From assembly GCA_023667395.1 (NCBI GenBank), contig JAMPAC010000002.1:62001-126000 (forward strand): DNA of 64,000 nucleotides, in the 5' to 3' direction. The notes beneath the pieces were generated by a model. That model was given only the letters and a program-made list of their open reading frames with translations, had not been told where the DNA came from and ran no database searches. The translations under genes were made by a program, and so were the position numbers. Below, piece after piece: positions 8,577 through 18,641 of the stretch (position 1 is the first letter of the stretch; each line of letters opens with the position of its first letter). Source of the stretch: Blautia sp. GTDB lineage: Bacteria > Bacillota > Clostridia > Lachnospirales > Lachnospiraceae.

Positions 8577-11444
8577 ATGGAAGAAGCAAAGAAGATGCGT
8601 CCCAGAAGTCAGGGAGCCGCAGGTTACATTAAAGTCCGGGGCGCCCGTGAAAATAATCTGAAAAGTATAGATGTGGATATCCCGCGAAACGAACTGGTGG
8701 TTCTGACAGGAATGTCAGGTTCAGGCAAGTCCTCCCTGGCTTTTGACACCATTTACGCGGAGGGACAGCGGCGCTATATGGAATCCCTTTCCTCCTATGC
8801 CAGAATGTTCCTGGGGCAGATGGAGAAGCCGGATGTGGAGAGGATCGACGGCCTTTCCCCCGCCATCTCCATCGACCAGAAGTCCACCAACCGGAACCCC
8901 CGTTCCACGGTGGGAACCGTGACGGAGATCTATGATTACTTCCGTCTGCTGTATGCCAGGATCGGAATCCCCCACTGTCCCAACTGCGGCAGGGAGATCG
9001 CAAAGCAGACCGTGGATCAGATGGTGGATCAGATCATGGCGCTGGGGCAGGGGACAAAGATCCAGCTGCTGGCGCCGGTGGTCAGGGGGCGCAAGGGCCA
9101 GCATGAAAAAGTGCTGGACCGGGCTAAAAAAAGCGGCTATGTCCGCGTGAGGATTGACGGAAGCCTGTATGAACTGACAGAGGAAATTTCCCTGGATAAA
9201 AATATCAAGCATAATATTGAGATCGTGGTGGACCGTCTGGTGGTGAAAGAGGGTATTGAGCGCCGTCTGGCGGATTCCATTGAAAACGTGCTGGCGCTGG
9301 CGGACGGACTTCTGCTGGCGGACGTGATCGGCGGGGAGCCGCTGACGTTCAGCCAGAGTTTTTCCTGCCCGGACTGCGGCATCGGCATCAGTGAGATCGA
9401 GCCCAGAAGCTTTTCCTTTAACAATCCTTTCGGGGCCTGCCCGGAGTGTGTCGGTCTGGGTTACAAGATGGAGTTTGACGAGGATCTTATGATTCCGGAC
9501 AAGCGCCTGAGTATCAACCAGGGCGCCATTGTGGTCACCGGCTGGCAGTCCTGCGCCGAGAAATCCAGCTTTACCAATGCCGTTCTGCAGGCATTGTGCA
9601 AGGAGTACCATTTTGACCTGGATACGCCTTTTGAGGATTATCCTGACAAGATCCGGAAGATACTGCTCTATGGCACCGACGGAAAGGAAGTGGAAGTCCA
9701 CTATCAGGGACAGCGGGGGCGGGGAATCTATCCGGTGGCCTTTGAGGGCCTGATCAAAAATGTGGAAAGAAAATACAAGGAAACGTTCTCCGAGACCATG
9801 AAGCAGGAGTACGAGAGTTTCATGCGGATCACTCCCTGCAAAGAGTGTAAGGGCATGCGTCTGAAAAAGGAATCCCTAGCGGTGACGGTGTGCGATAAAA
9901 ATATTTATGAGATCACTTCTTTTTCCATACGCGACCTGTACGACTTTCTGGGAAATATGAAACTGACGAACCAACAGCAGCTGATCGGGAAGCAGATATT
10001 AAAGGAAATACGCGCCAGGGTGGGATTCCTGGTGGATGTGGGATTGGAGTATCTGTCCCTGTCCAGGGCCACCGGTACTCTGTCCGGCGGCGAGAGCCAG
10101 AGGATCCGGCTGGCCACCCAGATCGGCTCCGGCCTGGTGGGGGTCTGCTATATCCTGGACGAGCCAAGCATCGGCCTGCACCAGCGGGATAATGACAAGC
10201 TGCTGAATACTTTGAAGAATCTCCGCGACCTGGGGAATACCCTGATCGTGGTGGAACATGACGAGGATACCATGCGGGCGGCGGATTATGTGGTGGATAT
10301 CGGTCCCGGCGCAGGCTCCCACGGCGGACAGGTGGTGGCCTGCGGCACGGCGGAGGAGATCATGGCGAATCCGGAATCCATCACAGGGAAATACCTCAGC
10401 GGCGAACTGACGATCCCTGTTCCGGCGAAACGCAGAAAGCCCACAGGCTGGCTGAAGGTGGTGGGCGCCCGGGAGAACAACCTGAAAAACATCGACGTGG
10501 AGTTCCCGCTGGGCATCATGACCTGCGTTACCGGCGTGTCCGGCTCCGGGAAAAGTTCCCTGGTCAACGAGATCATGTACAAGCATCTGGCAAGGGATCT
10601 GAACCGGGCAAGGTGCATTCCGGGCAAGCATAAGGCCATCGAGGGCATGGAGCAGCTGGACAAGGTGATCAATATAGACCAGTCCCCCATCGGGCGGACG
10701 CCCCGTTCCAATCCCGCCACTTATACGGGGGTCTTTGACCAGATCAGGGATCTGTTCGCGTCCACCGCCGACGCCAAGGCGAAGGGCTACACCAAGGGGC
10801 GTTTCAGCTTCAACGTAAAGGGTGGGCGGTGCGAGGCCTGCGGGGGGGACGGCATCATTAAGATAGAGATGCATTTCCTGCCGGATGTGTACGTGCCCTG
10901 CGAGGTCTGCGGAGGCAAGCGGTATAACAGGGAGACCCTGGATGTGAAATACAAGGGCAAGAGTATTTTTGACGTGCTGGATATGACCATAGAGGAAGCG
11001 CTGCCTTTTTTTGAGCATCTGCCCTCCATCCGTAACAAGATCCAGACATTGTATGACGTGGGTCTTTCTTACCTGAAGCTGGGACACCCCTCCACCTCGC
11101 TCTCAGGGGGCGAGGCGCAGCGGATCAAGCTTGCCACGGAACTGTCCCGGCGCAGCACGGGAAAGACCATCTATATCCTGGACGAACCCACCACGGGGCT
11201 GCATTTCGCGGATGTACACAAGCTGGTGGAGATCCTGCACAGGCTGGCTGACGGCGGCAATACGGTGGTGGTCATCGAGCATAACCTGGATGTGATCAAG
11301 ACGGCGGACTATATCCTGGATATCGGTCCCGAGGGCGGCGACCGGGGAGGAACGGTCATTGCCCGGGGTACGCCGGAGCAGGTGGCGGAAAATGAGAAAT
11401 CGTATACAGGCATGTATATTAAGAAAATGTTGGAAAGGAAATAG
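8577..11444 (+). CDS. uvrA: Excinuclease ABC subunit UvrA
   Basis: 955-residue damage-recognition ATPase with two ABC modules. The first Walker A is [14 protein letters not shown] and the second [14 protein letters not shown]. Signature motifs are [16 protein letters not shown] and [16 protein letters not shown]. Zinc-binding cysteine clusters are visible ([14 protein letters not shown] with CPECVG; CEACGG with CEVCGG). It forms the UvrA2-UvrB complex that scans DNA. About 10-15 residues longer than many homologues because of a short N-terminal extension. Co-transcribed with uvrB. Confidence 0.98.
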   Translation: MEEAKKMRPRSQGAAGYIKVRGARENNLKSIDVDIPRNELVVLTGMSGSGKSSLAFDTIYAEGQRRYMESLSSYARMFLGQMEKPDVERIDGLSPAISIDQKSTNRNPRSTVGTVTEIYDYFRLLYARIGIPHCPNCGREIAKQTVDQMVDQIMALGQGTKIQLLAPVVRGRKGQHEKVLDRAKKSGYVRVRIDGSLYELTEEISLDKNIKHNIEIVVDRLVVKEGIERRLADSIENVLALADGLLLADVIGGEPLTFSQSFSCPDCGIGISEIEPRSFSFNNPFGACPECVGLGYKMEFDEDLMIPDKRLSINQGAIVVTGWQSCAEKSSFTNAVLQALCKEYHFDLDTPFEDYPDKIRKILLYGTDGKEVEVHYQGQRGRGIYPVAFEGLIKNVERKYKETFSETMKQEYESFMRITPCKECKGMRLKKESLAVTVCDKNIYEITSFSIRDLYDFLGNMKLTNQQQLIGKQILKEIRARVGFLVDVGLEYLSLSRATGTLSGGESQRIRLATQIGSGLVGVCYILDEPSIGLHQRDNDKLLNTLKNLRDLGNTLIVVEHDEDTMRAADYVVDIGPGAGSHGGQVVACGTAEEIMANPESITGKYLSGELTIPVPAKRRKPTGWLKVVGARENNLKNIDVEFPLGIMTCVTGVSGSGKSSLVNEIMYKHLARDLNRARCIPGKHKAIEGMEQLDKVINIDQSPIGRTPRSNPATYTGVFDQIRDLFASTADAKAKGYTKGRFSFNVKGGRCEACGGDGIIKIEMHFLPDVYVPCEVCGGKRYNRETLDVKYKGKSIFDVLDMTIEEALPFFEHLPSIRNKIQTLYDVGLSYLKLGHPSTSLSGGEAQRIKLATELSRRSTGKTIYILDEPTTGLHFADVHKLVEILHRLADGGNTVVVIEHNLDVIKTADYILDIGPEGGDRGGTVIARGTPEQVAENEKSYTGMYIKKMLERK

Positions 11445-11453
11445 CGGATCAGG

Positions 11454-13013
11454 ATGGAACGGACAAAGAACAGGCTGATAACGTATGTGTTTGGCGCGGC
11501 GGCGTTTCTGAATCTTCTTTTGGTATTATGCTATGCGCCTTTTGCGGAGTACGCGAATAAGAGGCAGGCGGATCTGCCTTATATCGTGCTGCTGGCCGGA
11601 GCCGTGATAGCGCTGTTCCTTTTATACCTGCTGATTGGCAGGCTTCAGGACAGGCTGGCGGCAATGTTCGGAAAGGGATATGCGGCTACGGCTGTATTGT
11701 TTCTGGCTGAACTGTACTGGACCTGTAATGCTTATTTCAGAACCGGATGGGATGCGGGAGACTGTATGATGCCCTCTGCCATAGAGTTGTCATATGGGCT
11801 TCCGGTATCCAACGCAGCCTATTTTTCCATGTGTCCCAATAACATAGTATTGTTGTGGATCCAGTCCAGGGTACTGAAGATCGGATGGCGTTTCAGCATC
11901 CTGGACGGCGGGACGGGAGATATGTCGCTGGTTGTGTTTAACTGCCTGATTTCCGTGATCGCCGGCCTGCTGGTATATCGGATCGTGGATAAGCTGATCG
12001 ACCGCCGGACGGCGCTGTTTGCATGGGTGGTATACGCGCTCTATATGGGATTGTGCCCATGGCTTCTGATCTCTTATTCCGACAGCGTGGCATTGCTGTT
12101 TCCCGTCCTGGTGGTGTGGCTGTACCTTGGGAAAGACCGGAAACCCTGGCTGAAATGGTTTCTGATCGGCTTTTTTGGGTTTGGGGCATATTATGTCAAA
12201 CCACAGGCCTGTATCGTGTTGATTGCGGTGATATTGGTGGAACTGCTGGAAGCCTTTCATGCCCGGAACAAGAACTGGAAAGCATTTTTCCTGAAAGGGA
12301 TCGCGATAGGGCTGGCGGCGCTGACTGCCTATGGCATTCAGCTGCTGATCGTGCGCGATACCGGGCTGGAACCGGAAGAGGGGAGGGCTTTTGGGATTGC
12401 CCATTTCCTGATGATGGGTCTGAATGAGGAGACAAACGGAAGCTACTGGCAGAATGATCCCATTTTCTCCTATGACATTGCCGATCCGAAGGAGCGCAGC
12501 AGGGCAAACCTGCAGGTGGCGGGTCAGCGTGTCAGGGATTATGGCTTTACCGGCATGATCAGGCATCTGGCAAAGAAGCAGATGGTAAATTTTGGCGACG
12601 GGGCTTTCGCATGGGGAGATGAAGGCGGTTTTTGGGCTGCGGTTTACGACCGCAGGAATAATTATATGTCAGGCATGATCCGTTCCCTGTACTATGAGTT
12701 TGAGGAGAGCAATTTTCATGTGATGGAGACTTACATGCAGTTTTTCTGGGTGTGGGCGCTGTGCTTCATGAGTGTGGCCGCGCTGAAAAAACGCCATACC
12801 AGGGTGGAAGATATCTGTATGCTTTCCGTTGTGGGACTGATCCTGTTCCAGCTTTTGTTTGAGGCCAGGGCAAGGTATATCTACTGTTATGCGCCCCTCA
12901 TGCTGGTCCTGGCGGCGGTGGGATTTGCCGGGTTTGCGGAAAAAATGAAAAATGTTATAAAGAAATGCAGGAAACAGGACGATATAAATATATCGAATGG
13001 TATCCGTTTGTAA
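11454..13013 (+). CDS. Multi-pass membrane protein, GT-C glycosyltransferase-like
   Basis: 519 residues with about 10-12 hydrophobic segments. An acidic pair occurs in the first outer loop (YFRTGWDAGDCMMPSAIEL), the place where GT-C fold enzymes (ArnT/PMT type) have a catalytic aspartate. The second half has an outer domain of about 100 residues (NGSYWQNDPIFSYDIADPKE). The final cytoplasmic tail is lysine-rich. This suggests transfer of a sugar from a polyprenyl-phosphate donor to an outer acceptor, but donor and acceptor are unknown. It starts 10 bases after uvrA with a weak ribosome site and may be read through from that operon. Confidence 0.6.
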   Translation: MERTKNRLITYVFGAAAFLNLLLVLCYAPFAEYANKRQADLPYIVLLAGAVIALFLLYLLIGRLQDRLAAMFGKGYAATAVLFLAELYWTCNAYFRTGWDAGDCMMPSAIELSYGLPVSNAAYFSMCPNNIVLLWIQSRVLKIGWRFSILDGGTGDMSLVVFNCLISVIAGLLVYRIVDKLIDRRTALFAWVVYALYMGLCPWLLISYSDSVALLFPVLVVWLYLGKDRKPWLKWFLIGFFGFGAYYVKPQACIVLIAVILVELLEAFHARNKNWKAFFLKGIAIGLAALTAYGIQLLIVRDTGLEPEEGRAFGIAHFLMMGLNEETNGSYWQNDPIFSYDIADPKERSRANLQVAGQRVRDYGFTGMIRHLAKKQMVNFGDGAFAWGDEGGFWAAVYDRRNNYMSGMIRSLYYEFEESNFHVMETYMQFFWVWALCFMSVAALKKRHTRVEDICMLSVVGLILFQLLFEARARYIYCYAPLMLVLAAVGFAGFAEKMKNVIKKCRKQDDINISNGIRL

Positions 13014-13072
13014 AGTTTTGAAAAAAGTATTAAAAAATTATATTACCTCTATCAATTTGTAAAAAATTCGGT

Positions 13073-13078
13073 TATAAT
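13073..13078 (+). promoter_or_regulatory. Candidate -10 element for mbl
   Basis: A perfect TATAAT in the 155-base gap before mbl, within an AT-rich stretch. No good -35 lies 16-18 bases upstream, so this is a tentative promoter. Nothing else is recognised in the gap. Confidence 0.4.
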
Positions 13079-13168
13079 AAATACTGTATGGCTACGCTTA
13101 CTGACCGAGGAAGCATCGGATGAAATAAGACGAGGATAATAACAGACTATTGAAAGGGGTATATAGAC

Positions 13169-14161
13169 ATGCAGTGTACGGATATCGGTATCGATCTGGG
13201 TACAGCCAGCATTTTGGTATACATCAGAGGCAAAGGCGTTGTGTTGAAAGAGCCCTCTGTTGTGGCATTTGACAGAGATACGAATAAGATTAAGGCGATC
13301 GGGGAGGATGCCCGGCTGATGCTGGGGAGGACTCCCGGTAATATCATAGCAGTACGTCCTCTGAGACAGGGTGTGATCTCGGATTACACCGTGACAGAGA
13401 AGATGATGAAGTATTTTATTCAGAAAGCATTGGGAAAGAGGACTTTCCGGAAACCCCGCATTGCGGTCTGCGTACCCAGCGGTGTCACGGAAGTCGAGAA
13501 GAAAGCGGTGGAGGATGCAACCTACCAGGCAGGCGCCAGGGAAGTTGCCATTATTGAGGAGCCCATTGCGGCGGCTATCGGTGCGGGGATCGATATTGCC
13601 AAGCCCTGCGGCAATATGATCGTGGATATCGGCGGCGGCACTTCCGATATCGCGGTGATCTCCCTGGGAGGCACTGTGGTCAGCGCTTCCATCAAGATAG
13701 CGGGAGATGATTTTGACGAGGCCATTGTCCGTTATATGCGTAAGAAACATAATCTACTGATCGGCGAGAGATCCGCAGAGGATCTCAAGATCAAGATCGG
13801 TTCCGCGTATAAGCGTCCCGAAGTCGATTATATGGATGTGAGAGGACGTAATCTGGTCACCGGTCTGCCTAAGACGGTGAAAGTTTCCTCCGAGGAAACA
13901 GAAGAAGCGCTCCGTGAAACCACGTCCCAGATTGTAGAGACGATCCACAGCGTGCTGGAGAAGACGCCGCCCGAACTGGCCGCGGATATTGCTGACAGGG
14001 GTATTGTACTGACCGGCGGCGGAAGCCTGTTGAGGGGACTTGAGGATCTGATCTCCGCCAAGACAGGGATTAACACAATGACAGCCGAGGATCCAATGAC
14101 GGCTGTTGCGGTAGGAACAGGAAGATATGTGGAATTCCTGTCCGGTTACAGGGAGGAATAA
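13169..14161 (+). CDS. mbl: MreB/Mbl-type actin-like cell-shape protein
   Basis: 330-residue bacterial actin. The phosphate-1 loop IGIDLGTASILVYIRGKG, the central GGGTSDIAVISLGG and the adenosine motif TGGGSLLRGLEDLI are present. MreB-family filaments guide the cell-wall elongation machinery under the membrane. It is directly followed by two flagellar rod/hook-type genes, the same order as mbl-flhO-flhP in Bacillus, so Mbl is the likelier label than MreB. There is no mreC or mreD next to it. The start has an aaggggt site. Confidence 0.9.
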   Translation: MQCTDIGIDLGTASILVYIRGKGVVLKEPSVVAFDRDTNKIKAIGEDARLMLGRTPGNIIAVRPLRQGVISDYTVTEKMMKYFIQKALGKRTFRKPRIAVCVPSGVTEVEKKAVEDATYQAGAREVAIIEEPIAAAIGAGIDIAKPCGNMIVDIGGGTSDIAVISLGGTVVSASIKIAGDDFDEAIVRYMRKKHNLLIGERSAEDLKIKIGSAYKRPEVDYMDVRGRNLVTGLPKTVKVSSEETEEALRETTSQIVETIHSVLEKTPPELAADIADRGIVLTGGGSLLRGLEDLISAKTGINTMTAEDPMTAVAVGTGRYVEFLSGYREE

Positions 14162-14205
14162 GGGGAAGCCGGGGGAGGACCCGGGATACAGGGAGGAGTA
14201 ATTTC

Positions 14206-14988
14206 ATGCTGAAAGGGTTATATACCGCATATTCGGGGATGATCAACGAGCAGCACAGAATGGATACCATGACCAATAATCTGGCCAACGTCACCACGGT
14301 GGGCTTTAAAAAGGAAGGAGCCACCAGCCAGGCGTTCCGGGATATCCTGACAGTGAAGATAAAAGATGAGTCCATGGGGAGCACCCGCATTGTGCAGCCC
14401 CTGGGGTATGATAATCCCGGTGTCAAGATAGGGGAAAATTATACGGATTACACACAGGGTTCGTTCCGTATCACGGATAATACTTACGACCTGGCTTTGG
14501 CAGGAGACGGATTTTTTGTGATCGAGTACAGCAACAAGGCCAACGAGACGTCCACCCTGTTCACCAGGAACGGTCAGTTCACCCTGACCAGGGAGGGATA
14601 TCTGGTGACGGAGGACGGCGATTATGTGCTGGATACCCAGAACCGCCGGATCCAGCTGAATACATTGCTCGATGCCAGGATTACCGATAATGGTACGATC
14701 TATCAGAATGATGTGGCTGTGGCACAGATTCAGTTGGCGGATTTCGCCGATTATGATTATCTGGAAAAGTTCGGTGAGAATTATTACCGGCTTCTGGAAG
14801 GCGGACAACGGATCAATGCTGATGCGGAGATCAAGTCGGGCTATCTGGAGATGTCCAATGTCAATATAGTATCTGAGATGGTGAATCTGATCGCTATCAC
14901 GCGTCAGTATGAGAGTAATCAGAAGATTATCCAGTCTTATGACGAGTCGCTTGAGACCACGGTGACCCAGTTAGGCAGATTGCAATAG
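14206..14988 (+). CDS. flhO: Flagellar hook-basal body protein (FlhO/FlgF type)
   Basis: 260 residues. The N terminus MLKGLYTAYSGMINEQHRMD plus NNLANVTTVGFKK is the rod-protein motif of flagellar axial proteins. The C terminus EMSNVNIVSEMVNLIAITRQYESNQK is the matching helix for coiled-coil packing in the rod. No Sec signal is present, as expected for export by the flagellar apparatus. It is the first of a pair after mbl, matching FlhO. A strong gggaggag site precedes it. FlgF is the equivalent name elsewhere. Confidence 0.88.
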   Translation: MLKGLYTAYSGMINEQHRMDTMTNNLANVTTVGFKKEGATSQAFRDILTVKIKDESMGSTRIVQPLGYDNPGVKIGENYTDYTQGSFRITDNTYDLALAGDGFFVIEYSNKANETSTLFTRNGQFTLTREGYLVTEDGDYVLDTQNRRIQLNTLLDARITDNGTIYQNDVAVAQIQLADFADYDYLEKFGENYYRLLEGGQRINADAEIKSGYLEMSNVNIVSEMVNLIAITRQYESNQKIIQSYDESLETTVTQLGRLQ

Positions 14989-15052
14989 TTCTATGGTAAC
15001 ACCGCAGGATTGACATGATAGTATAAGGGGTAAGACAGAAGGGAGATACATA

Positions 15053-15868
15053 ATGGTACGCAGTTTATGGACGGCAGCAACGGGTATGATCGGACAGCAG
15101 ACCAATATTGATACTATCGCCAACAATCTGGCGAATGTCAATACGCAGGGGTATAAGACTCAGGTAAATGAGTTTAAATCGCTTCTGTATCAGACACTGC
15201 AGACGGAGACCACTTCTTCCAATGGGAATCCGAAGCCTACCAGCGCACAGGTGGGTCTGGGTGTCCGCAATTCGGCGATCACATCCATTTTCAGGGAAGG
15301 CAATCTGTATGCCTCCGAAAGCGATACGGCTTTTGCCATTGACGGAAAAGGCTTTTTTGCGGTAAGGGGCGAGGATGGCAATACCTACTATACCAGAAAC
15401 GGTGACCTGAAGTTTGTTCTGGCAGGTACTGGAAATATGCTGGCAGATTCTGACGGCAGGCCTGTGCTGAGCACGACGGGGCAGCCGATCATTTTGAACA
15501 ACCAATATATCGTGAGCAGTATTTCCGTGTCAAAAGACGGACAGCTCTGCTATCCTGATGAGAATAATAATCCTCAGCCCATGGGCATTACCATTGGCGT
15601 GTTCCAGTTCAACAATCCCAACGGTCTGTCCAAGGAAGGCGACAGTCTCTATGCCCAGACTGCAGCCAGCGGGCAGGCGCTGAATGAGGCGACGACTCCG
15701 AACCTGCAGCGGAGCGATGTGATCCAGGGATACCTGGAGGGCTCCAATGTGCAGGTAGTGGATGAGATGGTAAACATGATCGTGGCGCAGCGTGCGTATG
15801 AGTTGAATTCCAAGGCGATCACTGCGTCTGATGAAATGCTTCAGCAGGCAAATAACCTGAGACGATAG
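15053..15868 (+). CDS. flhP: Flagellar hook-basal body protein (FlhP/FlgG type)
   Basis: 271-residue distal-rod-like protein. It begins MVRSLWTAATGMIGQQTNID followed by NNLANVNTQGYKTQ, the signature of FlgG relatives, and ends in GSNVQVVDEMVNMIVAQRAYELNSKAI. It is the second of the pair after mbl, corresponding to FlhP. A 64-base gap separates it from the previous gene, with an agaagggaga site before the ATG. Together the two would form part of the rod through the thick cell wall. Confidence 0.9.
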   Translation: MVRSLWTAATGMIGQQTNIDTIANNLANVNTQGYKTQVNEFKSLLYQTLQTETTSSNGNPKPTSAQVGLGVRNSAITSIFREGNLYASESDTAFAIDGKGFFAVRGEDGNTYYTRNGDLKFVLAGTGNMLADSDGRPVLSTTGQPIILNNQYIVSSISVSKDGQLCYPDENNNPQPMGITIGVFQFNNPNGLSKEGDSLYAQTAASGQALNEATTPNLQRSDVIQGYLEGSNVQVVDEMVNMIVAQRAYELNSKAITASDEMLQQANNLRR

Positions 15869-15917
15869 TAAGGAACGGATGTCCCTGAGAAACTAAAGTT
15901 CCCAAGGAGGTTAGCAT

Positions 15918-16307
15918 ATGGATTTCAGTAATGTAACGGCAATGTATGCGGACACATACGCAAATGCGTCAAACCAGGCGGCTGACAGGCTGCAGAACAA
16001 ATGGAACGGAGCCGATTATACCAAGGCTACGGACGAGGAACTGATGGATGCCTGCAAGCAGTTCGAGGCATATTTTGTGGAGCAGATGTTCAAGGAGATG
16101 GTGAAGACGATCCCATCCGAATCCGAGGGATCCGGTTCCATGAACTCCATGCTGGATTACTACAAGGATCAGATGATACAGGGTATTGCAGAGGAAACCA
16201 CGAACCAGAACGGCGGTCTTGGACTGGCTCAGATGCTGTACGAGCAGATGCGCCGCAATTATGGACTGGATGGTGTCAGTGCGGAGACGGTTGCGGAACA
16301 GCTGTAA
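15918..16307 (+). CDS. Flagellar rod-binding protein (FlgJ N-terminal type)
   Basis: 129 residues. The central segment LMDACKQFEAYFVEQMFKEM plus VKTIP and MNSMLDYYKDQMIQGIAEETT matches the rod-binding domain of FlgJ. The muramidase domain found in proteobacterial FlgJ is absent, as is usual in Firmicutes. It probably helps rod assembly across the wall, with wall opening left to another enzyme. It has an aaggagg site and is followed by a terminator, closing the mbl-flagellar group. Confidence 0.85.
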   Translation: MDFSNVTAMYADTYANASNQAADRLQNKWNGADYTKATDEELMDACKQFEAYFVEQMFKEMVKTIPSESEGSGSMNSMLDYYKDQMIQGIAEETTNQNGGLGLAQMLYEQMRRNYGLDGVSAETVAEQL

Positions 16308-16349
16308 AAGTGTGCAAAGATTTTCCAGGAAATATTAACTTATATGATC

Positions 16350-16381
16350 GGGCTGCCATTATCCGGCAGCCTTTCTTTTTC
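16350..16381 (+). terminator. Rho-independent terminator after the rod-binding gene
   Basis: The stem gggctgcc/ggcagcc with a 7-base loop is followed by tttcttttt. It ends the mbl-flhO-flhP group before recD2. Confidence 0.88.
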
Positions 16382-16400
16382 TTGAGCAGGCGATGATTTT

Positions 16401-18641
16401 ATGGAAACGATCAGCGGGTATGTGGAACATATCATATTTCAGAACAGCGAAAACGGATATACGGTGATGAATCTGATGGCGGGGCAGGAGGAGATCACCT
16501 GTGTGGGTATGTGCCGGGGACTGACCCAGGGTGAAAATATTGAGGCCCAGGGGGATTACACGGAACATCCTGTCTATGGCAGGCAGTTTAAGTTGTCGGC
16601 CTTCCGTGTGGTAGCGCCTGAAGACAGCGCCAGTATGGAGCGGTATCTTGCGTCGGGGGCGGTCAAAGGCGTCGGCGCGGCGTTGGCAGCCAGGATTGTG
16701 AAGAGGTTCGGCGACGACACTTTCCGCATCATTGAGGAGGAGCCGGAACGCCTGGCGGAGATCAAAGGGATAAGCCAGCGCAAGGCTCAGGAGATCGCCG
16801 TGCAGATGGAGGAGAAAAAGGATCTGCGGGAAGCCCTGGTCTACCTGCAGCAGTTTGGCATCTCAAATACATTGGCCGTAAGGATCTATGACACTTATGG
16901 GATGCAGCTTTACGGTGTGATGAAAGAGAATCCCTATCGGCTGGCGGAGGATGTGCCGGGAATCGGTTTTAAAATGGCGGATGAACTGGCGGCGAAGATC
17001 GGTATTCACACAGATTCTGACTTCCGCATCAGGAGCGGTGTGTTTTACACGCTCATGCAGGCTGTGGGTGAGGGACATTGTTATCTTCCGATGGATAAGC
17101 TGCTGGGGAGGGCGCGTGTCCTGTTGAATGTGGATGAGGAATATATACGTCCGCAGCTGGATAATATGATGATGGATAAAAAACTTGTCATAAAGGGAGA
17201 TTGTGTGTTTGCCGCATCTTACTATTACGCGGAACTGAACTGTGCCAGAATGCTGACGGAACTCAATATTCCCATGATGGAAGCGGAGAACCTGCCATCC
17301 CAGGACGCGGCCCTGGAAAAGCAGTTGGAGCGGCTGGCGGGGGAACTGCAGATGGAGTTGGATCAATTGCAGCTTCAGGCGGTGATGAAGAGCATACAAA
17401 ATGGCCTGTTCATTCTGTCCGGCGGCCCCGGTACCGGTAAGACCACCACCATCAATATGATCATCCGTTATTTTGAGGCTGCAGGACTGGATATCTTTTT
17501 GGGGGCGCCCACGGGCCGCGCCGCCAAACGCATGACGGAGGCCACCGGGTTCGAGGCCAGGACGCTTCACCGTATGCTGGAACTGAACAGCGCCCTGTCC
17601 GATGATAACGCCAGGAAAGTCAGGTTTGAGCGGAATGAGGAGAATCCCCTGGAGGCGGATGTGATCATCATAGACGAGATGTCCATGGTGGATATCCAGC
17701 TGTTCCAGGCGTTGCTGCGCGCCGTCTCGCCGGGCACCCGGCTGATCCTGGTGGGCGATGTGAACCAGCTGCCCAGCGTGGGGCCGGGACAGGTGCTGCG
17801 GGATCTGATCGGAAGCGGCGCTTTTCCCATGATGGAACTGAAAAGGATCTTCCGGCAGGCGGAGAAAAGCGATATTGTGGTCAATGCCCATCGCATCAAT
17901 AACGGACAGCAGATATCCATGGACAATAAGTCCAGGGACTTCTTTGTGCTGGAGAGAAATGACGTTAATGTCATATATAAACATATGATTCAGCTGATCC
18001 GCGATAAGCTTCCCAAATATGTGAATGCTTCGCCTTTTGACATCCAGGTGCTGACGCCCATGCGGAAAGGCAGTCTGGGGTGCGAGACCCTGAACGGCAT
18101 ATTGCAGCGGTACCTCAATCCTCCTGACCCCGGCAAAAAAGAGCATATCAGCGGGGAGACCGTCTACCGGGAAGGAGACAAGGTCATGCAGGTGAGAAAC
18201 AATTATCAGCTTGAATGGGAGATCGTCAGCAGGTATCATATCCCTGTTGACAGAGGCGTTGGGATCTTTAACGGCGATATGGGGCGTATCCTGGAAATTA
18301 ATGAGAACGCTTCCACGCTGACAGTGGAGTACGATGAACAGCGGAGGGTGACTTATCCCTTTTCCCTGTTGGAGGAACTGGAACTCTCCTACGCGATCAC
18401 CATCCATAAATCCCAGGGCAGCGAGTATCCGGCGGTGATCCTGCCTCTGTTGTCCGGTCCCAGGATGCTGTTCAACCGGAATCTGCTCTATACGGGGATC
18501 ACCAGGGCTAGGAACTGCGTTACGATACTGGGAAGCGGCAGCACGGTACGGGAGATGATTGACAATATCAGCGATAACAGGCGTTATACGGCGTTGAGGG
18601 ACAGGATCCTGGAAATGCGCCCGGAGGGAATACAGGAATGA
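16401..18641 (+). CDS. recD2: RecD2-type ATP-dependent DNA helicase
   Basis: 746-residue superfamily 1B helicase. The N-terminal region holds an OB-like start and helix-hairpin-helix motifs (VKGVGAALAARIVKRFG; IKGISQRKAQEI; VPGIGFKMADELA) that mark RecD2 rather than RecBCD RecD. Walker A GGPGTGKTTT is near residue 340, the DE box is IIIDEMSMVD, and motif VI-type AITIHKSQGSEYPAVI lies near 660. No recB or recC is adjacent, as expected for RecD2. Its stop overlaps the comFC start by 4 bases (ATGA). Confidence 0.95.
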   Translation: METISGYVEHIIFQNSENGYTVMNLMAGQEEITCVGMCRGLTQGENIEAQGDYTEHPVYGRQFKLSAFRVVAPEDSASMERYLASGAVKGVGAALAARIVKRFGDDTFRIIEEEPERLAEIKGISQRKAQEIAVQMEEKKDLREALVYLQQFGISNTLAVRIYDTYGMQLYGVMKENPYRLAEDVPGIGFKMADELAAKIGIHTDSDFRIRSGVFYTLMQAVGEGHCYLPMDKLLGRARVLLNVDEEYIRPQLDNMMMDKKLVIKGDCVFAASYYYAELNCARMLTELNIPMMEAENLPSQDAALEKQLERLAGELQMELDQLQLQAVMKSIQNGLFILSGGPGTGKTTTINMIIRYFEAAGLDIFLGAPTGRAAKRMTEATGFEARTLHRMLELNSALSDDNARKVRFERNEENPLEADVIIIDEMSMVDIQLFQALLRAVSPGTRLILVGDVNQLPSVGPGQVLRDLIGSGAFPMMELKRIFRQAEKSDIVVNAHRINNGQQISMDNKSRDFFVLERNDVNVIYKHMIQLIRDKLPKYVNASPFDIQVLTPMRKGSLGCETLNGILQRYLNPPDPGKKEHISGETVYREGDKVMQVRNNYQLEWEIVSRYHIPVDRGVGIFNGDMGRILEINENASTLTVEYDEQRRVTYPFSLLEELELSYAITIHKSQGSEYPAVILPLLSGPRMLFNRNLLYTGITRARNCVTILGSGSTVREMIDNISDNRRYTALRDRILEMRPEGIQE

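Noticed and set aside
6664-8589. Long open frame of about 640 codons on the minus strand opposite uvrB
   Set aside because: It mirrors uvrB codon use, has a composition rich in His, Leu and Arg with no motif, and lies wholly under a certain gene.
8721-11087. Several long minus-strand frames opposite uvrA
   Set aside because: Same reason: antisense frames in a gene with strong codon bias.
16863-18407. 514-codon frame opposite recD2
   Set aside because: Shadow of a well-supported helicase gene; no ribosome site and no recognisable domain.
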